Of a stretch of DNA of 64,000 bases, positions 51,326 to 60,042 are shown piece by piece. Position numbers and translations under genes: made by a program. Position 1 is the stretch's first letter. Every line of letters begins with the position of its first letter. The notes under the pieces are model-generated. The model was given only the letters and a program-made list of their open reading frames with translations, searched no databases and was not told the DNA's origin. The DNA is taken from contig JBKECQ010000021.1 in NCBI GenBank assembly GCA_047974845.1, positions 1 to 64,000 on the forward strand, read 5' to 3'. The DNA is from Aminipila sp047974845 (GTDB taxonomy: Bacteria; Bacillota; Clostridia; Peptostreptococcales; Anaerovoracaceae).

Positions 51326-52879
51326 CTATACAATTTTTAAAGTCCAATCTTCAACGTTCCAAATGTCTGTAACCCAGTCCTCATAAAAGCTTGGTTCGTG
51401 GCATACTAGCAAGATAGAGCCCTTATATTCAATAAGTGCTTTTTTTAATTCATCTTTTGCTTCCACATCAAGGTGATTTGTAGGTTCGTCCAGTATCAGC
51501 CAATTAGCCTCTTTTTGCATTAATTCGCATAACCTAACCTTAGCATTCTCACCACCGCTTAAAACACGCATTTGGCTGGTTATATGTTCATTAGTAAGAC
51601 CACATTTTGCTAAAGCGGCACGTACCTCGCCATTGGTATAGGAAGGGAATCTACCCCAAATATAATCAAGGGCTGTAATTTCACTATCTCGGCCGGCTTC
51701 TTGCTCGAAGTAGCCCGGAGAAAGATAATCTCCCAATTCAACTTTCCCCCCTAAGGATGTAATTCTGCCTAGTATAGTTTTAAGTAATGTTGTTTTTCCA
51801 AGACCGTTTGTTCCCGTAATAGCTAGCTTTGTACCTCTTTCAATCTCAAAATTTAAAGGTTTAGTTAATGGTTCATTATAACCGATTATTAAATCTTTAG
51901 CTTGAACTAAATATCTGCTAGGGGTTCTGGCTTCTTTAAATTGGAATGATGGCTTTGGCTTCTCTTTAGGTTTTTCTAAAATTTCCATCTTATCCAGCAT
52001 TTTTTGTCTACTGTTAGCCATACCTCGTGTAGCAACTCTGGCTTTATTTCTGGCGATAAAGTCTTCCATTTTTTCAATTTCTGCTTGTTGGCGCTCATAT
52101 GCACGTTCCTGCTGTTTTGTTTTGATTTCATGCATATGAAGGAAATTGTTGTAATCGCCGGTATATCTTGAAAGTTCACCATTATTAACGTGATAAATAA
52201 CATTTACTACTGAATTTAAAAATTCAATATCATGAGATATAAGAATAAATGCGTTTTCGTATTCTTGTAAATACCTTTTTAACCATTCGATATGCTCAAA
52301 GTCAAGGTAGTTTGTAGGCTCGTCCAAAAGTAAGATGGAAGGGTCTTGTAATAAAAGCTTTGTAAGAAGTACCTTTGTTCTTTGACCTCCTGAGAGTTCT
52401 GAAACATCTTTATCAAGTCCTATAGAAGTTAATCCTAAACCGGATGCAACTTCACTAATCTTTGCATCAATAGTATAAAAACCACTATGATCTAAAATCT
52501 GCTGTATTTCACCGGCTTCTTCCATTAGAGCCTCTACGTCCGCACCTTCTACAGCCATTTCATCGTACATGGTAAGCATCTTTTTCTCTAGTTCAAACAT
52601 ATGGTGAAAGGCTTCTCTAAGAGCATCCTTAATGGTAGTACCTGACTTTAATGAAGAATGCTGATCCAAATATCCAACCGTAACATTTTTTGACCATTCT
52701 ATTTTACCCTCATCAGGTTGAATATTACCTATAATAATATTTAAAAAAGTTGATTTCCCTTCACCGTTAGCTCCGATAAGCCCAACGTGTTCACCTTTTA
52801 ATAAACGGAATGAGGCATCTTCTAAAATAGTTCGTCCTCCAAATCCATGAGATACATTTTCTACTGTTAATAAACTCAT
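51326..52879 (-). CDS. ABC-F family ATPase
   Basis: 517 residues from ATG 52879, with GGAGT 5 nt upstream; an in-frame ATG 39 nt earlier lacks a site. Two ABC ATPase domains without membrane segments: Walker A GANGEGKST and GTNGLGKTT, signature LSGGQ and LSGGE, Walker B LLLDEPTNYLD and LILDEPTNHLD. The linker (about 240-315) is rich in charged residues. It acts on the ribosome; it resembles YkpA/YbiT-type members more than antibiotic-resistance types, which I cannot confirm. Confidence 0.92.
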   Translation of the reverse strand: MSLLTVENVSHGFGGRTILEDASFRLLKGEHVGLIGANGEGKSTFLNIIIGNIQPDEGKIEWSKNVTVGYLDQHSSLKSGTTIKDALREAFHHMFELEKKMLTMYDEMAVEGADVEALMEEAGEIQQILDHSGFYTIDAKISEVASGLGLTSIGLDKDVSELSGGQRTKVLLTKLLLQDPSILLLDEPTNYLDFEHIEWLKRYLQEYENAFILISHDIEFLNSVVNVIYHVNNGELSRYTGDYNNFLHMHEIKTKQQERAYERQQAEIEKMEDFIARNKARVATRGMANSRQKMLDKMEILEKPKEKPKPSFQFKEARTPSRYLVQAKDLIIGYNEPLTKPLNFEIERGTKLAITGTNGLGKTTLLKTILGRITSLGGKVELGDYLSPGYFEQEAGRDSEITALDYIWGRFPSYTNGEVRAALAKCGLTNEHITSQMRVLSGGENAKVRLCELMQKEANWLILDEPTNHLDVEAKDELKKALIEYKGSILLVCHEPSFYEDWVTDIWNVEDWTLKIV

Positions 52880-53149
52880 AATCGACTCCAATCTGTTTGT
52901 AGGTAGTTTATAACCCATCCTATAAAATTAAAGAATCTTTATATGATGGATTTAATGAGGAGAGCTTATATCCCCTCCGAATTATATTAAAGTTAAAACT
53001 ATATGTTTAACTTTTGTCTAAGATAACAAGGTATAGCAAACCCATACTATTTTATTTGTTCAAATGATAAAAGTCAATGGAATTACAGTCTTTTTATAAG
53101 AATGATAAAACAGAAAAAGAGAGATTACTAGCTAAATGTAAAAAAATGG

Positions 53150-53177
53150 TTGACAATACTAAAATATGTAATATAAT
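53150..53177 (+). promoter_or_regulatory. Sigma-A consensus promoter of the Tad-like operon
   Basis: TTGACA (53150-53155), a 16-nt spacer and TATAAT (53172-53177), about 40 nt before the first start codon. Both boxes are perfect consensus. Confidence 0.75.
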
Positions 53178-53217
53178 TAAAATGAAAAATGTAAATAAAT
53201 GTAAAAGAGGGCTTGTC

Positions 53218-53874
53218 ATGAAACACAAATATTTAATGACTATAAGTGGAATTATTTTAATTATTTTATCTATATCACTTTTAATATGGTGGGAAAATAT
53301 TGGGCGAGAAAAACTTACCATGAAGAGTGTTTTGATTGCAAAAGAAGATATATATTATGGACAAGTAATAAGCAGACAAAAATTTACTGAGGTGCGAAGC
53401 AATGAAGAATCCATAGTAAAGGGTGCTATTACAAATAACTCTTTTTCTAAAATTGAGGGATATATAGCAAAGCAATATATACCATTAGGTGCTCAGGTGG
53501 TAGAAAAAATGTTTGTTAAGAGAGAAAAATTATTAACCCCTGAAGCTTCAATCTTTTCAATAAAGAAAGAGTGGATTGGTGGCAGAAGCAGTTCTTTGAG
53601 GAAAGGGGATGAAGTTGAAATATATAATGAACAGGGAACTTTATATTTAGGAACATTCAAAGTGGCATACGTAAAAGATTCGGCAGAACAAGAGGTGGTA
53701 GGAACAGAAGCTAATATTAGCGAAGAAATTATACAGAGAGACTTTAGCAGTTCTGTCATTGAAAAAATTGAAATATTTGCATCGTTAGAGGATTATCGTA
53801 GATTATGGGATATGGCAGAAACGCAGCAAATAAAATTTTTATTTGTTCAGAAAGGGGATAAGATTAATGGCTAA
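53218..53874 (+). CDS. SAF-domain protein, CpaB-like
   Basis: 218 residues from ATG 53218 (AGAGGG upstream). Earlier in-frame ATGs would lie before the promoter and are rejected. One N-terminal membrane helix (about 5-24), then a SAF domain with VLIAKEDIYYGQVISRQKF, the pattern of CpaB/RcpC pilus assembly proteins that sit outside the membrane and may bind the wall. The last 8 bp overlap the next gene. Confidence 0.72.
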   Translation: MKHKYLMTISGIILIILSISLLIWWENIGREKLTMKSVLIAKEDIYYGQVISRQKFTEVRSNEESIVKGAITNNSFSKIEGYIAKQYIPLGAQVVEKMFVKREKLLTPEASIFSIKKEWIGGRSSSLRKGDEVEIYNEQGTLYLGTFKVAYVKDSAEQEVVGTEANISEEIIQRDFSSSVIEKIEIFASLEDYRRLWDMAETQQIKFLFVQKGDKING

Positions 53875-54646
53875 TATTTTTTCTTTTCACGGTACTGATT
53901 CTAAAGTGGGTGTAACAATGATTTCACAATCAGTAGCGGAAATCATTGCAATTCTAAATCCAGACATAAATGTTTTATTTGCCATAATGAACGGAAAAAC
54001 AAACGACCAATATATGACCGGAAACAATGTGAATATTGATGAATATAAACTTCAGATGGATAGCCGAATAATAATCAGCAAGGACTTTAAGAGGGACTGT
54101 AAATATAAGGATAATTTATACATTTTAGGGGGAGCAGTCAATGAGCAGGATGAAAGATACTATTACCCGGAATCAGCAAAGTATTTACTGGAATCTGTAC
54201 AAAGTGATTTTAACGTTATCATAACAGATACAGGAAATTACCTTGATAATGGTCTTGCATTGGGAGCCTTAACAAACAGTATCAAGAAGTATTTGGTATT
54301 AACTCAGTATGAATCTAGCATAGAAAGATTTGAACACATGAAAAAATGGTATGAAAAGTCATCCTTAGAATTTGATAAATATGTATTAAATAGGTTTAGA
54401 GAAGATGATCAGTATACCATTAGATATTTATCAGAGCGGCTTTCAATACCCTATGATGACTTTTTTAAAATTAATGAGACTATCGGTGAAAGACAAGCGG
54501 AGAGTTTAAAAAAGACTTTTGTTGAACTGAATAACGGATTGTACTCAGATCAAATATTGGACATTGCAAACGACATTTTAAACTCTATGGGTTACTGTGC
54601 CATTAAGAAACAAAGGAAAGGGAAAAAATGGAGAGGTTTTATTTAG
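53867..54646 (+). CDS. CpaE/TadZ-like MinD-family protein with altered P-loop
   Basis: 259 residues from ATG 53867. N-terminus ANIFSFHGTDSKVGVTMISQ occupies the place of the deviant Walker A (KGGxGKT); the invariant second Lys before Thr is Val, so ATP hydrolysis is doubtful. DFNVIITDTGNYLDNG (near 125) fits the Walker B region of MinD-like proteins. TadZ/CpaE proteins position the pilus machine at the pole, and atypical nucleotide sites are known among them. Overlaps both neighbours. Confidence 0.65.
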   Translation: MANIFSFHGTDSKVGVTMISQSVAEIIAILNPDINVLFAIMNGKTNDQYMTGNNVNIDEYKLQMDSRIIISKDFKRDCKYKDNLYILGGAVNEQDERYYYPESAKYLLESVQSDFNVIITDTGNYLDNGLALGALTNSIKKYLVLTQYESSIERFEHMKKWYEKSSLEFDKYVLNRFREDDQYTIRYLSERLSIPYDDFFKINETIGERQAESLKKTFVELNNGLYSDQILDIANDILNSMGYCAIKKQRKGKKWRGFI

Positions 54647-56022
54647 ATTCCTATTTAGAGAGTGGGGCAAATAAAAGTAGCAAAAGTTCATACAGCTTCA
54701 ATACACTTTGTATCTTAATAAATTTAGAATTTCAAAAGGAGTGGGAAGAAGAAACAAGAGATATAAAAAGGATGCTATCCATACAAAAAAATGCAATTAT
54801 CGGATTTGAAAAGGAGGTATGCTTTTTTAAAAATAAAATAAAACAATTTGTTAAGAGACGAAATGCAGAACTCACTGATTTTCCTAATTGGTATAAAAAC
54901 TTGGAAGAAGCCATTTATCATGAAAACTGGGGGTTAGCAGGCATATCAGAATGGTTTTCTAATGAGTACTTACAAAGCAGTTCCTGTAAGGTTATTGGAG
55001 ATAGAATTTATTTTCAAGAGCAGGGAGAGATGGTGCTTAAACCTCAGAAAATAGAACAGGATAGGCGTGAGCAGCTAATAAGAGCTTTTTTATTGTTAAC
55101 TCCGGAGGAACGGCTTGATAAGGATTTTCATGAGTTGTATACGTTAGATGGCACCAGAATTACAGTTTTTCGTGGAGAATCGGTCAAACAAGGGCAAGAT
55201 GTAATTATATTTAGGAGATATATTATACCTAATTATACTTTTGAGGAACAAGCTAAAAGAGGGACTATTCCTTGGGAGAGTATTAGTTTACTAAAATCCA
55301 TGGTTCAGTTGGGTTACTCCGTTGCCACCACAGGAGCCATGAAAAGTGGAAAGACGTCTTTCCTAGCGACTTTGCAAAGCTATGAAGATAAAAGTTTGGA
55401 GGGCGTAATGTTAGAAACCGACCCGGAAATAAGTTTGCATAAGATAATGCCAACAGCTCCAATTGTGCAAATTCTGGCAAAAGAGGATAAGCTAAAAAGC
55501 ATAACGAAACATTTGCTTAGAAGTGATGCGGATTATTTGATTATGGCTGAAGCAAGGGATGGACTGGCATTGGATGTTGTACTTAGGATTGCCAGCAAGG
55601 GAACAAGAAGATTAAAAATAACTTTCCATGAAAGAAATCCTATGAACTTTCCCTATGATGTTGCGTCTGAAATATTGCTAAGCACTGGAGGAAATATAGA
55701 TATAATAGCAAAGCGAGCAGCTGATAGCTTTGATTACATTTTTCACTTTGTGCAACTTAAGGATAAAAGTAAGAAAAGGCTAAAGGGAATCTATGAAATG
55801 TATATAGATAAGGCTTCAGATAAAATAGTTATAACACAAATTTGTAAATATAACTATAAAACAGATAGCTGGAATTGGCTATATCATATAAGTGATGATA
55901 AGGCTTTTGCTGGATTGGAAGAGAGTGAAGAAAGTTTTAAGATTTTTTCTGAAGAATTATATAAACTGGCTTATAGATATCCAATGGAAGGAAAAGAATC
56001 AAAGGATGCAAAATGCAATTAA
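54628..56022 (+). CDS. TadA/VirB11-like secretion ATPase
   Basis: 464 residues. The N-terminal 220 residues are not typical and contain a possible helical region (25-75). RITVFRGESVKQGQDVIIFRRY (near 177-198) is the pre-ATPase strand. Walker A GAMKSGKTS (236-244) replaces the usual GxTGSGKT; Walker B DYLIMAEARDG (302-312) with Glu 308 is intact. TadA energises pilus assembly or secretion at the inner membrane. It overlaps the neighbouring genes at both ends. Confidence 0.75.
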   Translation: MERFYLDSYLESGANKSSKSSYSFNTLCILINLEFQKEWEEETRDIKRMLSIQKNAIIGFEKEVCFFKNKIKQFVKRRNAELTDFPNWYKNLEEAIYHENWGLAGISEWFSNEYLQSSSCKVIGDRIYFQEQGEMVLKPQKIEQDRREQLIRAFLLLTPEERLDKDFHELYTLDGTRITVFRGESVKQGQDVIIFRRYIIPNYTFEEQAKRGTIPWESISLLKSMVQLGYSVATTGAMKSGKTSFLATLQSYEDKSLEGVMLETDPEISLHKIMPTAPIVQILAKEDKLKSITKHLLRSDADYLIMAEARDGLALDVVLRIASKGTRRLKITFHERNPMNFPYDVASEILLSTGGNIDIIAKRAADSFDYIFHFVQLKDKSKKRLKGIYEMYIDKASDKIVITQICKYNYKTDSWNWLYHISDDKAFAGLEESEESFKIFSEELYKLAYRYPMEGKESKDAKCN

Positions 56023-56944
56023 ATATTTGGTAGAAGGTATTATTTATATAATATTCATCTTGGGAATAAGCCTTATTTATTACCATAAGATAAAGACAAA
56101 CATAGCCAAAATAAGGGCAAGACATAGGCTGAGGGAAAGAAAAAGGAGAATGGAGCATGGTAATAAGCTTTACGACCATATAAATTATATTACTAAAACC
56201 ACATTGAATTTGCCCGCTGGCTACTTAATCAATATATCTGTTGCCATTAATATAACAGTACTTTTCATAGGAATAAGAAACTTAACTTTTGTAAGTGCCC
56301 TTATTATTTCAACCAGTATTGCGGCAACGCCATATATGATTCTTAGAGTTAGATTTGAGGGGATTCGTCGGAAGGGTAGTTTTGAGGGAGAATATCTGAT
56401 TAGCAATTTTTTAAATCAATATAGGATATCCAATTTTAATGTTTACGAAGCTTTAGAAATGCTCCTTGAGGAAAGCAAAAATACGAAAGTAACAAATTCT
56501 CTAATACTAAAAATGTTACTTGAGCTAAGAGGCACAGGAAACATAAATGAAATAAAAAAAGCTACAGAGAAGTTTTCTTCTGTAATAAATACAAACTGGA
56601 GTAGAATGTTTGCTTATAATATACAATTGGCGGCCTCTAAGGGTATAAATATCTCATTGGCAGTAGAGGATATATTAATTCAATTGAGAGAAGCTAGGGT
56701 AATTTATGAAGAACGAAAACGGCTAAACTCTGAATCAATGAGAATAGTCGTATATATGATACCGATTTTATACTTATTTACGATTATAATGTCTGTCAAA
56801 TATATAGGTACAAGTGTATTACACTATCTGCAAAATCAGTTTTTGACAAAAGAAGGTTTTATGCTTTTAATGATTAGTTTTATTATGTTCATGATGAATA
56901 TAGCTATCATAGAAATAGTGGGCAGAAAAAAATTTGATTACTAA
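56006..56944 (+). CDS. TadB-like membrane protein
   Basis: 312 residues from ATG 56006, which lies in the end of the ATPase gene. One N-terminal helix (7-27), a basic cytoplasmic stretch (HRLRERKRRM), two helices (about 72-112), a cytoplasmic domain, and two C-terminal helices (about 247-268 and 282-302). This is the layout of the T2SSF/TadB platform protein that the ATPase acts on. Its stop codon lies in a tandem repeat. Confidence 0.68.
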   Translation: MQNAIKYLVEGIIYIIFILGISLIYYHKIKTNIAKIRARHRLRERKRRMEHGNKLYDHINYITKTTLNLPAGYLINISVAINITVLFIGIRNLTFVSALIISTSIAATPYMILRVRFEGIRRKGSFEGEYLISNFLNQYRISNFNVYEALEMLLEESKNTKVTNSLILKMLLELRGTGNINEIKKATEKFSSVINTNWSRMFAYNIQLAASKGINISLAVEDILIQLREARVIYEERKRLNSESMRIVVYMIPILYLFTIIMSVKYIGTSVLHYLQNQFLTKEGFMLLMISFIMFMMNIAIIEIVGRKKFDY

Positions 56945-57029
56945 AATTTTAAGATAAAGCAGAAAAGGATTTCAAGACTAAAATTTTAAGGTAAAGTAGA
57001 AAAGGATTTACTACTAAAATTTTAAAATT
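56941..57029 (+). repeat. Tandem repeat of 36-37 bp including the stop codon
   Basis: About 2.4 units starting CTAAAATTTTAAG and running through AGAAAAGGATTT (starts at 56941, 56978 and 57014). The first unit contains the TAA stop of the TadB-like gene. Confidence 0.85.
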
Positions 57030-57074
57030 AATTTGTTAAATATGATGTTAAATATAAGGAATGAATGGATTGAA

Positions 57075-57737
57075 ATGATAAACATAATGATAAACACAAT
57101 GTATATTTTAGTCGTATTGACTATAGCGTTTGCCATAAGAATAATTCTATACAGCCATAAAGGCAGATTCAGACATTACAAGGTTAGTTTTAGTCTAAAC
57201 ACAATCTTAAGTGAACCATTTTTTAATATATTCTTTTGTAAGATAAAATATTGGAAAAAGGTAAAGCTAAGTATAGAAGCGGATAGGGAAATTTATGAAG
57301 CCATTTCATTTATGAGAAATATCATATCTCTTAACAGAGATAAGCAGGTTAGCTCTGATTACATTATAGAAAACCTATCACAAAAGGAAGGAGTATTACA
57401 GGAGATATACATCAAAATGCTGAGTTTGTTAAGAATAAATAAAAAGAAGGATGCAGAGATGATTTTAATAGAAAAGCTTGAAACACCTATAGGTAAGGAG
57501 TTTGGCGGTCTTTTAATTAAATGGGATGATATTATGCCCGCAGAGTTATCAGAGATTCTGTTATCCCATCAAAAAAGCATTAAAGAAATGAACTTAACGA
57601 AACAAAGAAGAAGAGATGAAACCATAAGCGATATATTATATTTTCCGGTTATTATTAATGTAGTTTTAATATTTATTAATTTTATTTATGTTGGGTACTT
57701 TATCGACCAGAAAGAACTACTGCAAGTTATGTTTTAG
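57075..57737 (+). CDS. TadC-like membrane protein
   Basis: About 220 residues. The start is uncertain: ATG 57075 has AAGGA 13 nt upstream, while ATGs at 57042 and 57045 have none. One N-terminal helix (about 5-22), a cytoplasmic domain rich in Lys, Glu and Ile, and a C-terminal helix (about 185-208) with ILYFPVIINVVLIFINFIYVGYF. Position behind TadB, and the RRRDETISDILYFP stretch, suggest TadC, but the protein is shorter than usual (about 280-300). Confidence 0.55.
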   Translation: MINIMINTMYILVVLTIAFAIRIILYSHKGRFRHYKVSFSLNTILSEPFFNIFFCKIKYWKKVKLSIEADREIYEAISFMRNIISLNRDKQVSSDYIIENLSQKEGVLQEIYIKMLSLLRINKKKDAEMILIEKLETPIGKEFGGLLIKWDDIMPAELSEILLSHQKSIKEMNLTKQRRRDETISDILYFPVIINVVLIFINFIYVGYFIDQKELLQVMF

Positions 57738-57794
57738 AATTATTAAAATAGGCTATACATGAATCTGTAAAGAATAGGGAGGAAGAGGTTTGAT

Positions 57795-57956
57795 ATGAAG
57801 CAAATTATTGTTTTAGCGGCATTTATCGCTTTAGGAATTTTTATATCAGGGATAGTATTGGGGTTTAAAAATGATGTGGATTCCCTAGGAAATAAAACCA
57901 GCAAAGCCATTACAGAAATTTCAAATAGCATGACTGTTAGTGCAATGGATAATTAA
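57795..57956 (+). CDS. Small MKQ-type membrane protein 1 (53 residues)
   Basis: A 53-residue frame starting MKQIIVLAAFIALGIFISG, with one N-terminal helix and a short polar tail ending in NSMTVSAMDN. GGAGGAAGAGG with suitable spacing precedes the ATG at 57795. It shares its N-terminus with the next two genes. It is a candidate Flp-like or TadE-like subunit, although no clear prepilin cleavage site (G followed by xxxxE) is present. Confidence 0.7.
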   Translation: MKQIIVLAAFIALGIFISGIVLGFKNDVDSLGNKTSKAITEISNSMTVSAMDN

Positions 57957-58020
57957 AATTAAATGTTTTATAAAGTAAATGATTATGGAGCATATAGAAA
58001 AAATCCATGTAGGAAATGAA

Positions 58021-58197
58021 ATGAGTTTAAGAAATGAAACAGGTGTAGGAATGAAACAGCTTATTGTTCTAATCAGTATGATTATGTTGGGGATGTATAT
58101 GTTTAATATTATTGTAGGGGATAATGAAAACTCAATAGGAACCTCCATGAAAGATATTTGGGCAAAAGGAATTGAAATAAGAACATATACACCATAA
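58021..58197 (+). CDS. Small MKQ-type membrane protein 2 (58 residues)
   Basis: 58 residues from ATG 58021 (AGGA 6 nt upstream); the MKQLIVLISM part starts 10 residues later, and a start there is also possible. One helix (about 12-30) with NIIVGDNENS after it, then a short tail. Its start resembles that of the genes on either side. Likely subunit of the same machine. Confidence 0.6.
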   Translation: MSLRNETGVGMKQLIVLISMIMLGMYMFNIIVGDNENSIGTSMKDIWAKGIEIRTYTP

Positions 58198-58216
58198 AAA
58201 AGTTTGGAGGCAACAG

Positions 58217-58621
58217 ATGAAACAGCTTATTGTTTTAATGGGTGTTTTACCAATTTTACTAATATGTATGTTACAAATCGGTTTGGATCAGAGGAACAGC
58301 CAAATAACATCAATTATACAAGCTTGTGTATATTCAGCTAAGGAAGAGGCTAAGCAGGATGGTTATTTTACAGCAGAAAATTGTGAAAGTATAAAAAATA
58401 ATATTTCTAAATTAACGGGAATAAGTAAAGATAAAATACATATTGAAACAGAAAATAAGAAAAAATATAGATATAAAAGTGGGGAAGATAAAATAATTAG
58501 ATACAGAGTTGAGGTTCAAATTGACAATTTAATGGCGGCAAGTAGGGTATACGGCATATCAGATAAAGAAAATAGTTATAAATATGTTATTGATAGTTAT
58601 ACTGCTAGTGAGTATATTTAA
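58217..58621 (+). CDS. MKQ-type membrane-anchored protein 3
   Basis: 134 residues beginning MKQLIVLMGVLPILLICML, a single N-terminal helix, followed by a soluble part with QRNSQITSIIQACVYSAKEEAKQDGYFT. This is the shape of a pseudopilin or TadE/TadF protein: an anchor, an amphipathic stretch and a small outer domain. GGAGGCAACAG precedes the ATG. Confidence 0.65.
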   Translation: MKQLIVLMGVLPILLICMLQIGLDQRNSQITSIIQACVYSAKEEAKQDGYFTAENCESIKNNISKLTGISKDKIHIETENKKKYRYKSGEDKIIRYRVEVQIDNLMAASRVYGISDKENSYKYVIDSYTASEYI

Positions 58622-58664
58622 AAATTTACAGTACAAGCATAGAAGTGATTTTGGCGGGTAAAAT

Positions 58665-59108
58665 ATGAAAGTATTTTTAACATTTCTAAGCCTATTTGTG
58701 TTAGGTATATGGTGTATAGTATTTCAAGGTGATTTAGGATCTTATAACCATGATAGCCTACTGCTAAAGGAAGCTGCACAGGAGTGTGCGGCAGGAGCGG
58801 CTACCTTTATAGATGAAAGAGAGTTTGCTCAAGGTCGAATAGTTTTTGACTATAATTCCGGTAAATTATACGTTGAGGATTATCTTGCATACATAATAAA
58901 AAATTCAAAGACTTTGTCTGAGGGAAAAGTTACTTATAGTATTTCATTTGAAGATGAAATGCAAGGATTTCATGTAGCTAATGAAGAAAAAATACCTGCT
59001 GTATTTGTAAAAATATCAGTGGGAAATTACACTTTCTTTAGACTACCTTTTTTCAAAGTTTCTAATTTAGAAAGAAGTGCAAGATATGAATTACCCGAAA
59101 GAACCTAG
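58665..59108 (+). CDS. TadE/F-like membrane-anchored protein
   Basis: 147 residues with an N-terminal helix (FLTFLSLFVLGIWCIVF, about 4-20) and a soluble part starting LLLKEAAQECAAGAATFIDE. The anchor plus amphipathic helix again resembles pseudopilins; the start is MKV, not MKQ. GGCGGGTAAAAT is a weak site. It overlaps the hydrolase gene by 23 bp. Confidence 0.6.
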   Translation: MKVFLTFLSLFVLGIWCIVFQGDLGSYNHDSLLLKEAAQECAAGAATFIDEREFAQGRIVFDYNSGKLYVEDYLAYIIKNSKTLSEGKVTYSISFEDEMQGFHVANEEKIPAVFVKISVGNYTFFRLPFFKVSNLERSARYELPERT

Positions 59109-60042
59109 TAAAAAAGTTTTTATTAGGGCGACAGTTTGTGTAATTGTTGCCTTTTCAATTTTATGGATAAATGAAAAAAATATAGATAAAGAATCTGTAT
59201 ATAAACCTGAATATGACAGAATAGATTTAGATAGTATATTAGAAAAGGTTAGTGATGTAGGGAGTTTTGAAGGTGAAGAGGTTAATAAAAATAATCCAAT
59301 AAAGCTGACTGAAAATGACTATAAAGTATTGTTTGAACAAACGGGTTTAGGTCGTTCTGCCGTTGACTATATTTTAGAAAATGATAAAGACTATATAAGT
59401 AGCATTAAGAACCGCCAAAAAATATTTTTTGACGGTTATCCCTATACTTGTGTTAAAATAGGACTGGTCACATACAATGAGAGAATGAGAGATGTATACG
59501 GTAAAAAATTAAAAGGGTACAAATTGGTGGACTTACGCCCTGGTGATGTGTTAGTAAGTCTATCGACACATACTTTAGGATACAGGCATGGGCATTGTGG
59601 GATAGTTGTGGATGCTCCCAAGAAGGGTAAAGAGGCTAAAACATTGGAAGCTGTGTATTGGGGCGAGCCTACGGAATATCAGACAACCGGAAAATGGCGG
59701 TCTTGTCCTACCTTGGTACATCTAAGAATCTCTAAAGAATCGGCAGAATCCATGGGATATACTGTAGAAGAGTTAGGGAAACTTTTGGCAGAATGCGCTG
59801 AAAAGGATGGAGCGGATGTACAATATGCTCTTTTACCAGAGCTTTATAATAAGAATGAATCTGATGGAATGAAGCGAACTCATTGCTCGCATTTAGTGTG
59901 GTATGTCTATAATAAGTTTGGATTTAATATTGACAGTGATGGAGGCGCTATCGTTACGCCTTACGATATTGCCGCAAGTGACCTTTTTGATATAGTGCAG
60001 ATATATGGAGTTAATCCGAATTTTGGGAGGAACACAGAATGA
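59086..60042 (+). CDS. Membrane-anchored permuted NlpC/P60-like hydrolase (YiiX type)
   Basis: 318 residues from ATG 59086; a GTG at 59077 is an alternative. N-terminal helix (about 12-30), a linker, and a C-terminal papain-like fold in permuted order: the His in YRHGHCGIVVD (near 171) comes before the Cys in RTHCSHLVWYVYNKFG (near 270). LRPGDVLVSLSTH precedes the His, as in YiiX/DUF830 enzymes. Such enzymes cut amide bonds; a wall peptide is a likely substrate. Its last codon overlaps the cobT start. Confidence 0.75.
   Translation: MNYPKEPSKKVFIRATVCVIVAFSILWINEKNIDKESVYKPEYDRIDLDSILEKVSDVGSFEGEEVNKNNPIKLTENDYKVLFEQTGLGRSAVDYILENDKDYISSIKNRQKIFFDGYPYTCVKIGLVTYNERMRDVYGKKLKGYKLVDLRPGDVLVSLSTHTLGYRHGHCGIVVDAPKKGKEAKTLEAVYWGEPTEYQTTGKWRSCPTLVHLRISKESAESMGYTVEELGKLLAECAEKDGADVQYALLPELYNKNESDGMKRTHCSHLVWYVYNKFGFNIDSDGGAIVTPYDIAASDLFDIVQIYGVNPNFGRNTE

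Noticed and set aside
53077..53217. Upstream start of the CpaB-like gene
   Set aside because: The consensus promoter (53150-53177) lies inside this extension, so translation must start later.
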